Position numbers and translations under genes: made by a program. Below are positions 51,916 through 63,292 of a stretch of 64,000 bases of DNA, piece by piece; the first letter of the stretch is position 1; each line of letters begins with the position of its first letter. The notes beneath the pieces were generated by a model. The model worked only from the letters and a program-made list of their open reading frames with translations, was not told where the DNA came from and made no database searches. The DNA is taken from assembly GCA_963691705.1 (NCBI GenBank), contig OY829545.1, forward strand, positions 17,559,569 through 17,623,568. The letters run 5' to 3'. This DNA comes from Viola odorata (Eukaryota; Streptophyta; Magnoliopsida; Malpighiales; Violaceae).

Positions 51916-53237
51916 GAAGCAAAAACTAGGCTGTTTTCCAAATAATCAATCCGCAAGAGTTGTTATGTTGCAGCACAAAGTGAACCACTGAAATTAGGGA
52001 AAGTAAAAAAAAAGAAATCTATATTACAGCCTGAACATCTAGCTCCACTTATACAATCTCCCAAATCACGGTGGTACATCCAATAAGTATTTCTGTCATA
52101 TCGGGCCATCCATTAAGATAATCAAAACACAACACTGTATGAGCCAGGTAAATCACCAATTTCAGTTCAAGAACCCCTCACTCAAACTGCCCATTCAACC
52201 AATGCCACTATACAAAACTCAGCTTTTAGTTGGTGAAGGTCATAAAGTCCTGATAATTTATTTATGTTTGGTTTTGTGAGTGGTGGTAGTAAACAAAGGA
52301 AAAACCTTAACAACAGTTCCAAAATTGACTAGTGGAACTGGAATGGGCCAATCTGGTCCTCATACACTGGTTTTCTTGCTGCTATCGTTGTAAGTGAAGA
52401 CCAAAGTTGGTACTTTCGTCAAGTTTTACACATAGGGATATCAAATTATATACATACAGAAGTTAATTTTATGACTATATAACTCTTGCTCCAACACATC
52501 TCAAGTTACATGAACTGAACTGTAAACTCATATGAGAAGGTGCAAAGTTTCATACCTATCAGAGGCAAAATTCATGCTCAAATAAACCATCTAAGGTCAG
52601 AAACTTCTCATCGCATACAACCAAAAAGCACGTCCATTTCATGAGAATACATACAAAAGTCGAGTCACCAAAGCATTTAAAAACCTAAATCAAATAAGAA
52701 ACAAGCCCTAGAGACAAAGGAACACCCAACGCCGCACTCAAACATCAAAAACACCCAAAATCATGCCAGAAAAGTGTAACCCTTGGACAAATTATGGACC
52801 CAAAATGGTGATCTGTGGATTAACAGTCTTTACGATAGCAAACACAAACAAAGCAAAACCCTTGTAAGAAATTTTCATGGCCGCACAAGAAAACCAGAGA
52901 GAGTAACTGACCTGGCCACCTGGGTCCGGGCAGCTAAGGAATGCTGGTGCTGTGGACAGAGTGAAAGCGAAGACGCCGATAGTGAAAGCGGGTTGGTGAA
53001 AGGAGCAAAATGTGGAATGTGATGATGGACAAATCGAAATTTCCGTTGAAGTCCATTCTAAGCTTAAACACCATGATTAAACCAGGCACAAAGCTGTTAA
53101 GCAGCTTTTTATTTCAGCCTAAACAAGCGCGAACCAGAGATAGGGAAATTACCAAATTACCTGCTTAGTGCTAATTTAACAAAATTATTGTTTCTTGGGC
53201 TTTTTAGATAAGTTGACATGGGCTTAACTAAACACAG
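51916..53237. other. B3 upstream region
   Basis: Promoter and probable leader of the B3 gene, conserved in the second duplicate (55030-56280). No independent gene is supported; ORFs here differ between copies. Confidence 0.35.
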
Positions 53238-53304
53238 ATGATGGGCTGGGCCAAGCAAGAACTGAAATATCCAATTCCGAATCACATCTCTGAGCAACAA
53301 GCTC

Positions 53305-53845
53305 ATTTAGGTGGTGTTTGGGGTTCAAGGTTGGCCACCAATCCAACCTTTTCCCCACCCAAAATGGTCTTTTGGTGTTTGGTAACACCACTCCAATTTA
53401 TCAATGCCCAAATGGGCTCGCATCCCACCGCAGGAAAAGCAAGGAAATGCAAGGATTTTGGGCTGGAGCAAATTGCTCCAGCAGGCGGTTGAACCTCCAT
53501 TTGACACTCTCTCTCTCCCTTTTTTTTTTTTTTTTTCATTTCATTTTAATTTTTTTACTTTATATATTCAACAAAATAAATTAAAAACTATCACAATATA
53601 ATCTCCATCTCATGATAAGTAATTCTAGATCCATTTTTCCTATTTTTATTAATTTTTTAAAAATAAGTTTTATACCCTTTATGGTCATTTTACATCCAAA
53701 CTATAGTTTTGAAAATCTATTTACCAAACACCTCAGGTAGATACCAAACAGCACACTCCATTTCCCAAATGTCGTTTTACCATTGAACTTTTCCCCACTG
53801 ACCATTTCCAACCTAAACTGGAACGCCAAACAGACCATCAGAATG
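53305..53845. mobile_element. Probable MITE between the duplicates
   Basis: Left end GGTGGTGTTTGGGGTTCAAG. The right end on the opposite strand reads GATGGTCTGTTTGGCGTTCC. Both lead to GGTTGG. The GTGTTTGG-type imperfect inverted terminus is common in plant non-autonomous DNA elements. A poly-T run lies at 53520-53536. I could not define a target duplication, so superfamily is left open. Confidence 0.5.
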
Positions 53846-53954
53846 CCGAGATTATGTTAATTAGAATGATTTATGAAAACCTTGCTCCTCCTTAATATCA
53901 CTTACACGTAAATTGGTCATCTATAATTTTTTAGGAAAAAAGTTTTGACTTTGA

Positions 53955-56305
53955 AGGTTATCAGATTCAGATAGTTCAAGAATTTGCAGAATTGTCAGAA
54001 AGTATCAACGCTGCAAATTTAAGCCAAATAACTAGCATTACTAGTTACAATAAAGTTTAATGGTACGGGCGATGCATCATAGAGGATTAGGATAGTCTAA
54101 TTAAAGGATTAGGATAGTGTAAGTGGCATGAAACGGGAAGAAAATAAACACAACTGCATCACATGGTTAAACAAATCCTCCTGCAGAATGGCTACCTCGT
54201 AAGTACGAACTAGTCTGCACCCTCGTCGCCATTCAGGGTCCTTTCACCGTATCCGGCTGGCATGGTGTCTCTAAGGTTTTGAGCCCTGAATTTGATTCCT
54301 TCATTGCTGCATTCTATCAATTCAAAGAAACATGCATCCCCTTCTTTCAGATTGTTGTCCGCCACAAATTCCCTGAATCCCGGATAAATCTTTGGGTTAC
54401 CCTTGGTCTCTCCGTGGTATGTCATCTCCTATACCTTGCCATTGCAGCTGACAAATACAGGGTTTCGCCGGAACCACCTAACAATCAAGACATGAAAAGT
54501 TAGAAAGAACTGCTTGTAGCTTAATGAAAAAAGCTGATGTTTTAGTCTATAAGAAATAAACAAAATTTAAAAATTCAAATAGCAGATTAATGTTTCTATG
54601 GTATGCAGTCCCGATGACAAGGTTAATAAAAATCAAACTCATCATTGTTTGGATGCATTGCACTAACTGACTAAATTACAGAAGTCCCATACCATACAAG
54701 CTGAGTACATGATCTTTGTTTCTCTATATAAATGTAATGAAAGGACATTGGAGGAAAGGAAATGCAGTGTTCGAAAATTTCCAACCAGTCTTTCTTAGTT
54801 TCTAAAGCCCCACTGACTTGGTATAAAGAAAAGAAAAGAGACAGGAGTAAATGAAGTAAAGCGCTGCACGAGAGTTCAGAAATCTACATTACCAAATTAT
54901 AGGGGGGCTTAAGATGTGAATTTACGATGATGACGTGAAAGTATGGTTTCCCTGAGAGGCCAGAATTCATCCCCATCCACCGTAATAGAAAAAGGATCTG
55001 ATGAAGCTTGACCGTCTAGTTTGGGCCATAAAGCAAAGTCGGGACTGTTTTCCAAATAATCAATCTGCAAGAATTGTTATGTCGCAGCAAAAAGTGAGCC
55101 ATTGAAAGTAGAGAAAGTAAAACAATTCTCTATGCTATGGGCTAAACATCTAGTTCCACTCATACAATCTCCCAAATTACGCTGGCACATCTTATAGGTA
55201 TTTCTGTCATACCCACCCATCCATTAAGATAACCAAAACACACTGACAGTTCAAGAACATCAGTGCCCTCACTCAAACCACCTATTCAACCAATGCTACT
55301 AAGTAAAATTTCAGCTTTTGGTTGGTGATGGTCATAAAAGTCCTGATTCCTTTTTGGGTTGTGAGTGGTAGTAAATAAAAGAACAACCTTAAGAACAGTT
55401 CCAAAATTTACTAGTGGAACTGGAATGGGCCAATCTGGTCCTCATACACTGGTTTTCTAGTTTCTGACATTGTATGTAAAGACTGAAGTTGAAATTTCAT
55501 CCAGTTCTATACATGGGGCAATCAAAATATACACACACAGAAGTTAATCCTCCAACGCATCTCAAGTTACATGAACTGAACTGTAAACTCGTATGGGAAT
55601 ACGAGAAGATGCAGAAACTCATACGGTCATACCTATCAGAGGCAAAATTCATGCTCAAATAAACCATCTTAGGTCAGAAACATCTCACCGCATACAACCA
55701 TAACATGAGAATGCATACAAAGTCGAGTCACCAAAGCATTTAAAACCTAAATCAGACAAGAAACAAACCCTAGAGACAACAGAACACCCGGGATAAATGC
55801 TGATTCGTCGCGGCACTCAAACAGCAAAACACACCCATTTTTTTCCAGAAACACATTTATGGACCCAATGTGGTGGATCTTAAGATTAACAGTTTTTACG
55901 ATAGCAAACCCGAACAAAGCAAAACCCTTTAAGAAATTTTCATGGCCGCACAAAGAACACGGGTCCGGGCTGCAAGTAAGGAATGTTGGTGGTGTGGACG
56001 ACAGCGACGACGCCGATGGAGAAAGTGGGTTGGTGAAAAGAGTAAAAGTGAGGAATGTATGTGATGGAGAATTTGAAGCTTCCATTGAAGTCAATTTTGA
56101 GCTTAAACATCATTAACCAGACACAAAGCTGTTAAGCAGCTTCTTATTTCAGCCTAAATAAACAAGCGCGAACCTGAGAGTGAAATTACTACATTACTTG
56201 CTTTTAGTGCTAATTTACAAATATATTTTTCTTGGGCTTTTGTTTACTGAAGGGCTGGGCCGGTTCAGGGCAAGAACTGAGTCCAGTTTCTAATTACATC
56301 TCTGT
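53955..56305. repeat. Tandem segmental duplication, copy 2
   Basis: Second copy of 50885-53300, about 3.05 kb further on, with scattered substitutions and small indels. It contains the B3 pseudogene. Its right end reaches the promoter of the RRM gene at 56447. Confidence 0.8.
54210..55029 (-). pseudogene. B3-domain pseudogene (tandem copy)
   Basis: Copy of the B3 gene at 51130-51915. Exon 1 starts at ATG 55029-55027 but has a +1 shift within the first eight codons. Exon 2 lacks about 25 bases after VVP (the KKLKLGIL codons), and has TAG at 54429-54431 where the intact gene has Trp (WEM). The C-terminal half is still readable (PGFREFVADNNLKEGDACFF). Not functional as a B3 protein. Confidence 0.88.
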
Positions 56306-56446
56306 GCTTCTTGTTTTTTTTCCCATTTTGCCAGACAGCACAAGAACAAGTTCTGTTGTTACTTCATCGGACAGCGAGTGTCAGCGCGCTAGAAGATAAA
56401 AGGGACGGAATCGAAACCAAACAAATTATAGAACTCCGCGGCAATA
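56306..56446 (+). promoter_or_regulatory. RRM gene proximal promoter/leader
   Basis: Short non-duplicated interval between the end of duplication copy 2 and the start codon at 56447. It holds the leader and core promoter, no clear TATA box. Confidence 0.3.
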
Positions 56447-58465
56447 ATGTCTGAGCCGTACAATAAATACGATGCAGCTGCAGAAAGAGGTACACTTTGC
56501 TCTCCCTCTCTCCCCATCCACTCTGTTGGGTGATTCTTAGTTAGCGGTTTTTAATTTATGGGCTCAATTTGATGGCACTTTGGGTAAATTCAATGGACCC
56601 ACAAGGTCAATTGAGTTTTGAGGAAGGAAATCTATGACCCTTAACCTTATTTGCTGCTAAAGTTTAGTACTTTGATTGGATTATGTATGGTTTTTGTTAA
56701 TAGTATCATGTATTTTTGTTTTAATGGATATGTGTTGGTTTGGTGGTGGTTGATGTTGTTGTAGCTTCAGTTCCAAGGTTCAATTTTCCAGGCTACTTCT
56801 CTTCAGAGGCAGCAACTCCTTATTATGCTCCAGAGTCTACTGAATTTCGTGGGGTTTCTTCAGATTTTGTGAAAAGAGAGGTTAGAAGGTCTTCTTGCCA
56901 ATGGTTTTTACATCGGGTTGATCCCCATTCCTAACAAGTCAATCGATTCCTCGCAGGTAACTCCATCGCGGTCTGGACTCTATAGTGTGGATGATGTTTC
57001 AGGGATCGGAGCTTGTACTGCACCTAGTGTCAGTGGACTAGGGGCTGGTGGAGGAGTTCGTCCTGCTCCTAAGATTGGTGGAGTTACAGCAGGATCTGGT
57101 GGGAAGGTGTATCCACCACCTACAGAAGATCCAAATTATTTTGGCCAAAGAAGAGATGTGTCTGTTGGCGTTCCTTCTACCGTTCCAGATATGGTAAAAG
57201 ATAGGCTTCACCCTTTGACTAATGCAGGTGGTCCTGCTGTTTCCAAGGGGGATTCAAACATTCTGTCTGTTGATGGGCTCCCTACAGATTGTACCAGAAG
57301 AGAAGTAGGACGTATCCTTCTTGAAGTTTATTAAGGCCTTTAAACATAAAATGCTCATAACATGTGACTGTTAAGTGAGCATGACCATGCAATCGTATTT
57401 ACCTGTTTCTAGATACCCGATACTGGCTACTGCTATTCACAAGAAGCTAGATTATGATGCTTCAGTCGGTATAATGTTTTGTGCCACAATTCCTTGTTTC
57501 TCTTCATTTATACTACAGATCTCTTTCGTCCATTTATTGGGTACAAAGATATCAAAGTTATTCACAAGGAGCCAAGACATGTAAGTTTGCTATTTGCCTA
57601 TACCCTGTAGCCTGTGGCTTACGATGTTAAATGATATCCCTTCTTTATCACTTGGGGTAGATATTGATGTTTGCTTTTTATTATTTAAGATGAGATACCA
57701 TGCTTGTAATGGTGGCTTATGCTTACGTGTATGTATGTTGCTAGCATCTTCGCATTATGATTTATACAATTGAAGGATGAGTACATATTTCAGTCCCTTT
57801 TATTAGCCAAACAATCAGCCTACACCTTATATATTGATTCCTCTATCTTGTACTTTTCTTTTGTATTTTCCCATGTTTAGTAAAATTTTCATTATATTAT
57901 CAAACTGCAGAGTGGAGGTAGGGCGACTGTCTTCTGTTTTGTGGAATTTGTTGATGCGAAGTGCGCGGTGACTGCTATGGAAGCTCTCCAAGGTAAATTT
58001 GTATGCAATAACTTTCCATTTTTGTGCAGAATTGCATGTAAGAATATGTTTCACCTTTTATGCATATGCCCTTGGAATTTTTGGATGGCGGAAAGCCAAT
58101 TTCTACACGGCTACATGGAAGTCTGCATACCCCACCCCTTCCCCAAATACTACTTGATTACATAATTTTTGATTGATTACAATGCACTTGAAAAAATCAT
58201 GTCCACTGTTACAGTTTGGCACACCAATACTAACTCACAAGTTTAGCACACTACCGATTTTGGTTAAATTGGAAAACTTGTCATCAATAATTAACTGTTT
58301 GTGGAGGGAAATATCAAGTATTCAGGCTGAATGGTGGAATTTCTCGCAGGTTACAAGTTTGATGATAAGAAACCCGACTCACCTGCCTTGAGTATTCAAT
58401 ATGCACACTTTCCTTTCCGTCCTCCATCCTATCGTGAAGGGCAACGGACTTCAGTCCCTTACTAA
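56447..58465 (+). CDS. RRM protein, nuclear-speckle RNA-binding type
   Basis: RNA-binding protein of the plant family that includes nuclear speckle RNA-binding proteins, linked to alternative splicing. Six exons: 56447-56489, 56765-56880, 56957-57311, 57519-57580, 57911-57992, 58350-58465. N-terminus SVPRFNFPGYFSSEAATP, then a Gly/Pro/Ser linker. One RRM near the C-terminus: RNP2 is NILSVDGLPTDCTRREV (usual form ILFVDGLP), then HLFRPFIGYKDIKVIHKEPR, RNP1-like ATVFCFVEFVDAKCAV, and TAMEALQGYKFDD. The C-terminus ends in IQYAHFPFRPPS and a short tail. The third exon uses donor GGAC-GTATCC to restore the H of EVGHLF. Starts 140 bases after a duplicated B3 segment. The 3' flank has a long C homopolymer. 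Confidence 0.9.
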
Positions 58466-59211
58466 TCGCAAATACGAAGCAGGATGAAGATCAAACTTGC
58501 CCCCCCCCCCCCCCCCCCCCCCCCCCAGATACAAACAGAAAAATGGCTACCAATTCTGGATTTTCACATAAGAAGTCGCATTGATACATTTGCAACTGTA
58601 GTGAATTTAGCAATTCAGGAGGAGACATGTTCCTCATCTAGGGTATAGTAGGAGATTTTACAGTTTACAAATAGTGTAATGAATGTGAAATGACCCAACT
58701 GTACCTAACTTTAGAAATTATCTGAAAGTATAATCCTCTACTGATTACAATTTGCAACTTTAAGCAATCCAAGAGGGTTAAAAATATATATTTCTGAGAT
58801 TTGTTGTGATGTCTGTTTGATCATGATATGCTACAATCTTTTGATCAGCAAAACACATTATCTTGATTGAAATCAGTCTTTTTTATGAGTGACAATGCAG
58901 ATCAGATTAAAAGAATAGAACAAATGTTGAATTTTATTCATCAATATCAATCAATAAAGGAATATAACAATCTTTAATTGCATTCATCGTCTATTTTGAA
59001 ATCAAGAATGGACACCTAGGTTACATGATGTTGCTGTAATCTGTGTATAAGTCAAATACTAAAAAAGGCCATCACCAGTTCACCACCCATTTGTAAGAGA
59101 GGCAGAGTTGCTCCTCCTACAAATTGTGGTGAATGCTAACTCCATAAAGAAGAATCATTCTAAAGAAAAACTATAACAAGCCATTGCCAAAAGAATTGCA
59201 GTATACTTCTG
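58466..59211. other. Convergent 3' flanks of RRM and Harbinger-derived genes
   Basis: Probable 3' UTRs and spacer. Contains a homopolymer of about 27 C (58500-58526). No gene seen. Confidence 0.4.
58500..58526. repeat. Poly(C) homopolymer, about 27 bases
   Basis: Uninterrupted C run 35 bases after the RRM stop codon, probably in the 3' UTR. Length is uncertain since such runs are poorly read. Confidence 0.85.
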
Positions 59212-60816
59212 TTACAGAAAACCGGTGCCTGCATGGCAATGGTGCAGCAGATTATGGGCAATAGCATCCCTAGCCTTCATCGAGTTTACCGATCTCAAAG
59301 GGCTCTCAGGTACCATCTCGTCATCAACAAGCTCCACCTTCAGCTTTGGATCCATTTCGTCGTTCTGCATTTCACAGATATTATGCAGAACACAGCACGC
59401 CCCGAGAACCACAGGCAACTCCTGCAGTTTCACCTCCGTTCTCTTCTGCAAGCAACTCCATCTCCCTTTCAACCTCGTGAATGCTTCCTTCGCAACCTTC
59501 TGAATCTCCCCGATCTTCTCATTAAACGCGTGCTGAGTCCATGTCAAATTCTGCTGCGAATAAGGCACGAGTACCCAATCCAGTAAGGGATACCCTGAAG
59601 TCCCAACAATCCATACATCCTTCAAAAGCCCTCCATTCGCCCTCTGATGCAAAGCAGACTTCTCCAAAACCTGATCATCAGGGAGTGAACCAGGCCATCC
59701 GATACAAACATCAGTAAACACACCTTTCGGATCGACAACACCTTGGACCGTAATAGAATATGATGTCTTCTGATTCCTCTCTGTATGCCTCTTGTTAAAA
59801 TAAGCAGCAACACTAATCTTAGGAGCTATGATTGGTATATGAGTCGTATACATTGACCCAACAACATTAGGTATCCCAGAAATGGATTCATACTCATGTC
59901 TAATCTTCCTCACACCATCATCATCAGGCCATTGCAAATATTTAGGCATCAAAACATTCTTTATAGCAGAACAAACTTCAAGAACCAATTTATGACAAGT
60001 AGAAATACCTAAACCGAATCTTTTCGAAACAAGTCTAAGTGGCTCACCAGTAGCTAATCTCCAAATGCAGACAGCAACCCTTTGCCTGACCGGAATCGCA
60101 TTGCGCAATGTTGTATCCTCTTTCGCTATAACTGAATTCAACTCCTCACATACCAAATCAAATGTCTTTTTGCTCATCCTAAACGCTTCTTTGAACTCTT
60201 GTTCCGGATAGTCTGGTTTATTACACTCATCCCACCAAGCTTTATCCCTATCTTTCACCCATAACCGTCTCTGCTGACCTCCACCACTGGCGGCGCTGCC
60301 ACCTCCACGGCCGCCGTTCTTTGTACCTTTAACTCCAATCTCCGCCAGCCCATTAGAGGCGGCAGAAACAGCAACAGCAGCAGCTATACTGCGCGATTTC
60401 TTGCGCTTGACACGGTCAAGTTCTTGAATTTCTGAATGGAAATCTTGGATATCTGAATAGTTTTCCACCATTGCTTTGACCCTTTTCTTGTGGTTTGAAT
60501 CCAACAACTCTTTCTCTTCAATTGATGCCTTTTTCGATTCCTGATCACACTTTTCTTGCTCTTCCAGCAACACCAAAGAAGTGAGTATGGTCTTCAAGTC
60601 TTTCTTTTTCTTGTTCCCATTCCCATCACTATCTTCTTCCCCAAATGAATCGCTCTTATTATTACCAGTACCACCATCATCATCATCTCTTTTTTGCCTC
60701 TTCTTGGTGCCGAAATTGTTTGTTTCGGTCATTTGGGGGGTAGAGGATTGAAAGAAGTTGTAGAAAAAGGACAATGGTTGATGATGTTGGCCTTGGACAG
60801 AAGATGAGAGTTTCAT
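59212..60816 (-). CDS. Domesticated PIF/Harbinger transposase-like protein
   Basis: HARBI1/ALP1-like protein, apparently the orthologue of the intact Arabidopsis genes At5g12010/At4g29780. Intronless, 534 residues from ATG 60816 (MKLSSSVQGQ); an upstream in-frame extension to 61044 is unlikely. Low-complexity charged N-terminus (KKRQKRDDDDGG), then LWVKDRDKAWWDECNKPDYP and the DDE_Tnp_4-like core (VAVCIWRLATGEPLRLVSKR, GLGISTCHKLVLEVC, YFNKRHTERNQKTSYSI, LGACCVLHNICEM). The triad is gone: Tyr323 in GSMYTTH for Asp, Thr406 in VGTSGYP for Asp, and Lys443 in VAKEAF for the usual Glu of VERAF. No terminal repeats flank it. Hence a host gene without transposase activity; role unknown here. Confidence 0.93.
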   Translation of the reverse strand: MKLSSSVQGQHHQPLSFFYNFFQSSTPQMTETNNFGTKKRQKRDDDDGGTGNNKSDSFGEEDSDGNGNKKKKDLKTILTSLVLLEEQEKCDQESKKASIEEKELLDSNHKKRVKAMVENYSDIQDFHSEIQELDRVKRKKSRSIAAAVAVSAASNGLAEIGVKGTKNGGRGGGSAASGGGQQRRLWVKDRDKAWWDECNKPDYPEQEFKEAFRMSKKTFDLVCEELNSVIAKEDTTLRNAIPVRQRVAVCIWRLATGEPLRLVSKRFGLGISTCHKLVLEVCSAIKNVLMPKYLQWPDDDGVRKIRHEYESISGIPNVVGSMYTTHIPIIAPKISVAAYFNKRHTERNQKTSYSITVQGVVDPKGVFTDVCIGWPGSLPDDQVLEKSALHQRANGGLLKDVWIVGTSGYPLLDWVLVPYSQQNLTWTQHAFNEKIGEIQKVAKEAFTRLKGRWSCLQKRTEVKLQELPVVLGACCVLHNICEMQNDEMDPKLKVELVDDEMVPESPLRSVNSMKARDAIAHNLLHHCHAGTGFL

Positions 60817-63292
60817 ATAGAAGAAAAAAAGGAGCAAAGAGGCAAGACAGGAAAGAAAAAAGGGAGTCTTATGATGTTTGGTTCGGTTTTTCAAGATTTG
60901 TGTGTGAAAATGAAAGTGAACATAATACAGACTTTGACAACAAAAAATGGTAATAGTTTTTAAATAAAATAAAAAAAATGATTGAAATTGAAATCTAACC
61001 AGCCCCATTTGTTTTTTCTTTATAAAACCCATTTTGTAAGGCAACTTTCATGCCAAGGCGGCAACAAATGATATGCTCATAAGAAAATTAACCAATAAAC
61101 ACATCACATGATCTAAAAGGGTAAGTCTTAGCTGTTTTAAAATCCGTAAAATATTAGTCAAGTAGAACTACGCTATACTCCTTTCGTCCTATTTTAATTG
61201 TCATTTTTTCCATTTTTTACGATAATTAAGACAATCATTAGATTATAATTATTGTATATTTTTTTACTAAACTATTCTTATTAATTATCAACCAATTTTT
61301 TTTAATTTTTTTTAAAAAATGATTAATTTAAAATTATTTAAGGATGATTTTATAATTGACTACAAAAAATGATCTTAAAAAATAAAATACGACAATTAAA
61401 TAGAAAAAAATATTTTTTAAAAATGACAACTAAAACGGGATAGAAACGGCATATATAAAACACACTACGACACAAAACATGTTGGTTAATTAAAAAATAA
61501 GCAACACCAATCATGGTTTGCGTTCATATTTTGTTCACCTATCAAACCCGTTGACTAATTAGAAACTCTTATATGTGCTCACTTAATAGTTTTCTTTTCC
61601 TTTTAAAAAATTAAAAAAGGATGATTGAGAATAGAGGGAAAAAATAATAATTAATTAATGAGTTTACTTATGCTACGTATGTGCTGAGGTTTCAATGACG
61701 ATTCAAAAGGATGGATACGATGACGCGACACTTTCTTATGAAGTTCTTTATTTTTCGTAAATTGCCAGAAAAATTGAAAAAGAAACGTGGAGTGGTGTGA
61801 ACGCGGCTTTGAAAGGTATATTTTTCTAGACTTTACATGCTGAGAGTTGGAGGTAGGTGGTGGTGTGGGACGGTGACTTTGGATGACACACGGTTTTCAT
61901 ATTTGCCAATATTATTATCTGCAAAAAAGTTCAAAATCACTCGAGGAAATCCAATCCCGACCAACTATAGTTACTCAATACACAAAAATCAAGCATGCTA
62001 ATCATTGCAAGGAAAGAGACAAAAGGTTGTATAACTGGTAACTTGTAAGCAGAATTTATAATACTTCACCTGGAAGTAAAAAATAGAGGCTGTAAAGAAC
62101 AAAAAAATTCATGTACAAATCTAAGCATGCAGAAGAAAAAAAGAAGTAGCTTTGGATCTTTCCTCCTGCCAGGTAAGCTTCAAGAATACTCATTTTTCCG
62201 TTACCAGAGGCTTAATATTTCTTTTAACAAATATAAAAATACCAGGGATTCCTCATTTCACACACTTATGGATGACACCAAACAATAAATGACAAGGACT
62301 TGGGGGGCAGAACCAAAGTCGACAGAAACATGGTTGCAAATTCAACAAAACACACTACTTTTGACCAAATACCATAAATGCTACTGAAAGAAGAAAAAAT
62401 AAAGGAACAAAAATAAAATATATTCCAAGGAAAGGTGGAAGCATGGACCAGTTCAAATCATGAAATAAAGGGCTTTCTGTCTGTTCTTTTCCTCATCTGC
62501 AGCTGAACACAACTGTAAGAACAAGAAGTTGATTGCTGACAGGTATTCTAAAAATGGTAAGATATCAAACTTCCAATCAATTTCCAACTAAATGTGATTC
62601 AGTAGGTCACCTATTTGAGACAATGGAGTGTGCAATAAGTTCAGCAATTTCCCAAGTCAAAGCTCTTGAAAAAAATCACATTTTAGGTCAGGTCTAATAA
62701 CAATGTGTTTATGGTAATGGGGATTCTCATGACCATTACACACAAGTGTCCAATCTAAAAGGAGTCTGGATTCCTGTTCCTGAAGTTAAAAAGAATACTG
62801 CTCCTCGCCTAGTCTTAGATGACCGATTCTAACTTCGAGCAATCGATGGTTTGGAATTTTATTAGTGGGGTTGGCCAACATGTAAAACCTTTCCCATTCA
62901 ACTTAGTAATCCATCTAAGGTATACACGTTTTAAGTATTTACCTGCAGTATGCACAAGTATCTATCTGCAGATAGAAAAAGGCAAAAGACAGTTATCTTA
63001 AGTATACATTCAAGATAAATAGATGGTCCTTCTCAAAAATGGAGGGAAGAAAAGGGAACAATTGATTTGGTGAAACACTGAGACCCAAAAAAGAAAAAAG
63101 AAAAAAGGAGATTGGTGAAGCACCTCTAGAATTCTTAGCTTCCTTTGATTTCGGACAGTATGTTTGAATTTCCCGATGCATGGTCATCTCTAGGCCCTGT
63201 GGAACAAACTCTACAGCAAGCAAGCAATGTATCCAACACAGCAATATACAGCCCAAAGTATTGACAAACTCACATAATTTGTCAAGACAAGA
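60817..63292. other. Harbinger-derived gene promoter and spacer
   Basis: Leader and promoter of the gene at 59212-60816, a Stowaway-like MITE (61178-61450), then about 1.8 kb of DNA with no recognised gene, ending in the CWC27-like 3' flank. Confidence 0.4.
61178..61450. mobile_element. Stowaway-like MITE
   Basis: About 270 AT-rich bases. Left arm CTCCTTTCGTCCTATTTTAA leads to TTGTCATTTTT. The right arm on the other strand has GCCGTTTCTATCCCGTTTTA leading to GTTGTCATTTTT. Ends adjoin TA. Non-coding, typical of Tc1/mariner Stowaway elements of plants, with decayed arms. Confidence 0.65.

Larger units (their letters stand above)
50885..53300. repeat. Tandem segmental duplication, copy 1
   Basis: About 2.4 kb that aligns by eye with 53955-56305. 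It includes the intact B3 gene, its intron and 1.3 kb of upstream DNA ending in a GGGCTGGGCC-type stretch. Shared unique strings include AGGCAAAATTCATGCTCAAA and AACTGGAATGGGCCAATCTG. Edges are approximate. Confidence 0.8.

Noticed and set aside
55747..56094. 115-residue minus-strand ORF upstream of the B3 pseudogene
   Set aside because: The matching region of duplication copy 1 has a stop after about 36 codons, so the frame is not conserved.
59225..59586. Two + strand ORFs opposite the transposase-derived gene
   Set aside because: Shadows of a conserved coding frame on the other strand.
60817..61044. N-terminal extension of the Harbinger-derived ORF
   Set aside because: Hydrophobic, Phe/Leu/His-rich codons from promoter DNA; homologues begin at the MKL start.
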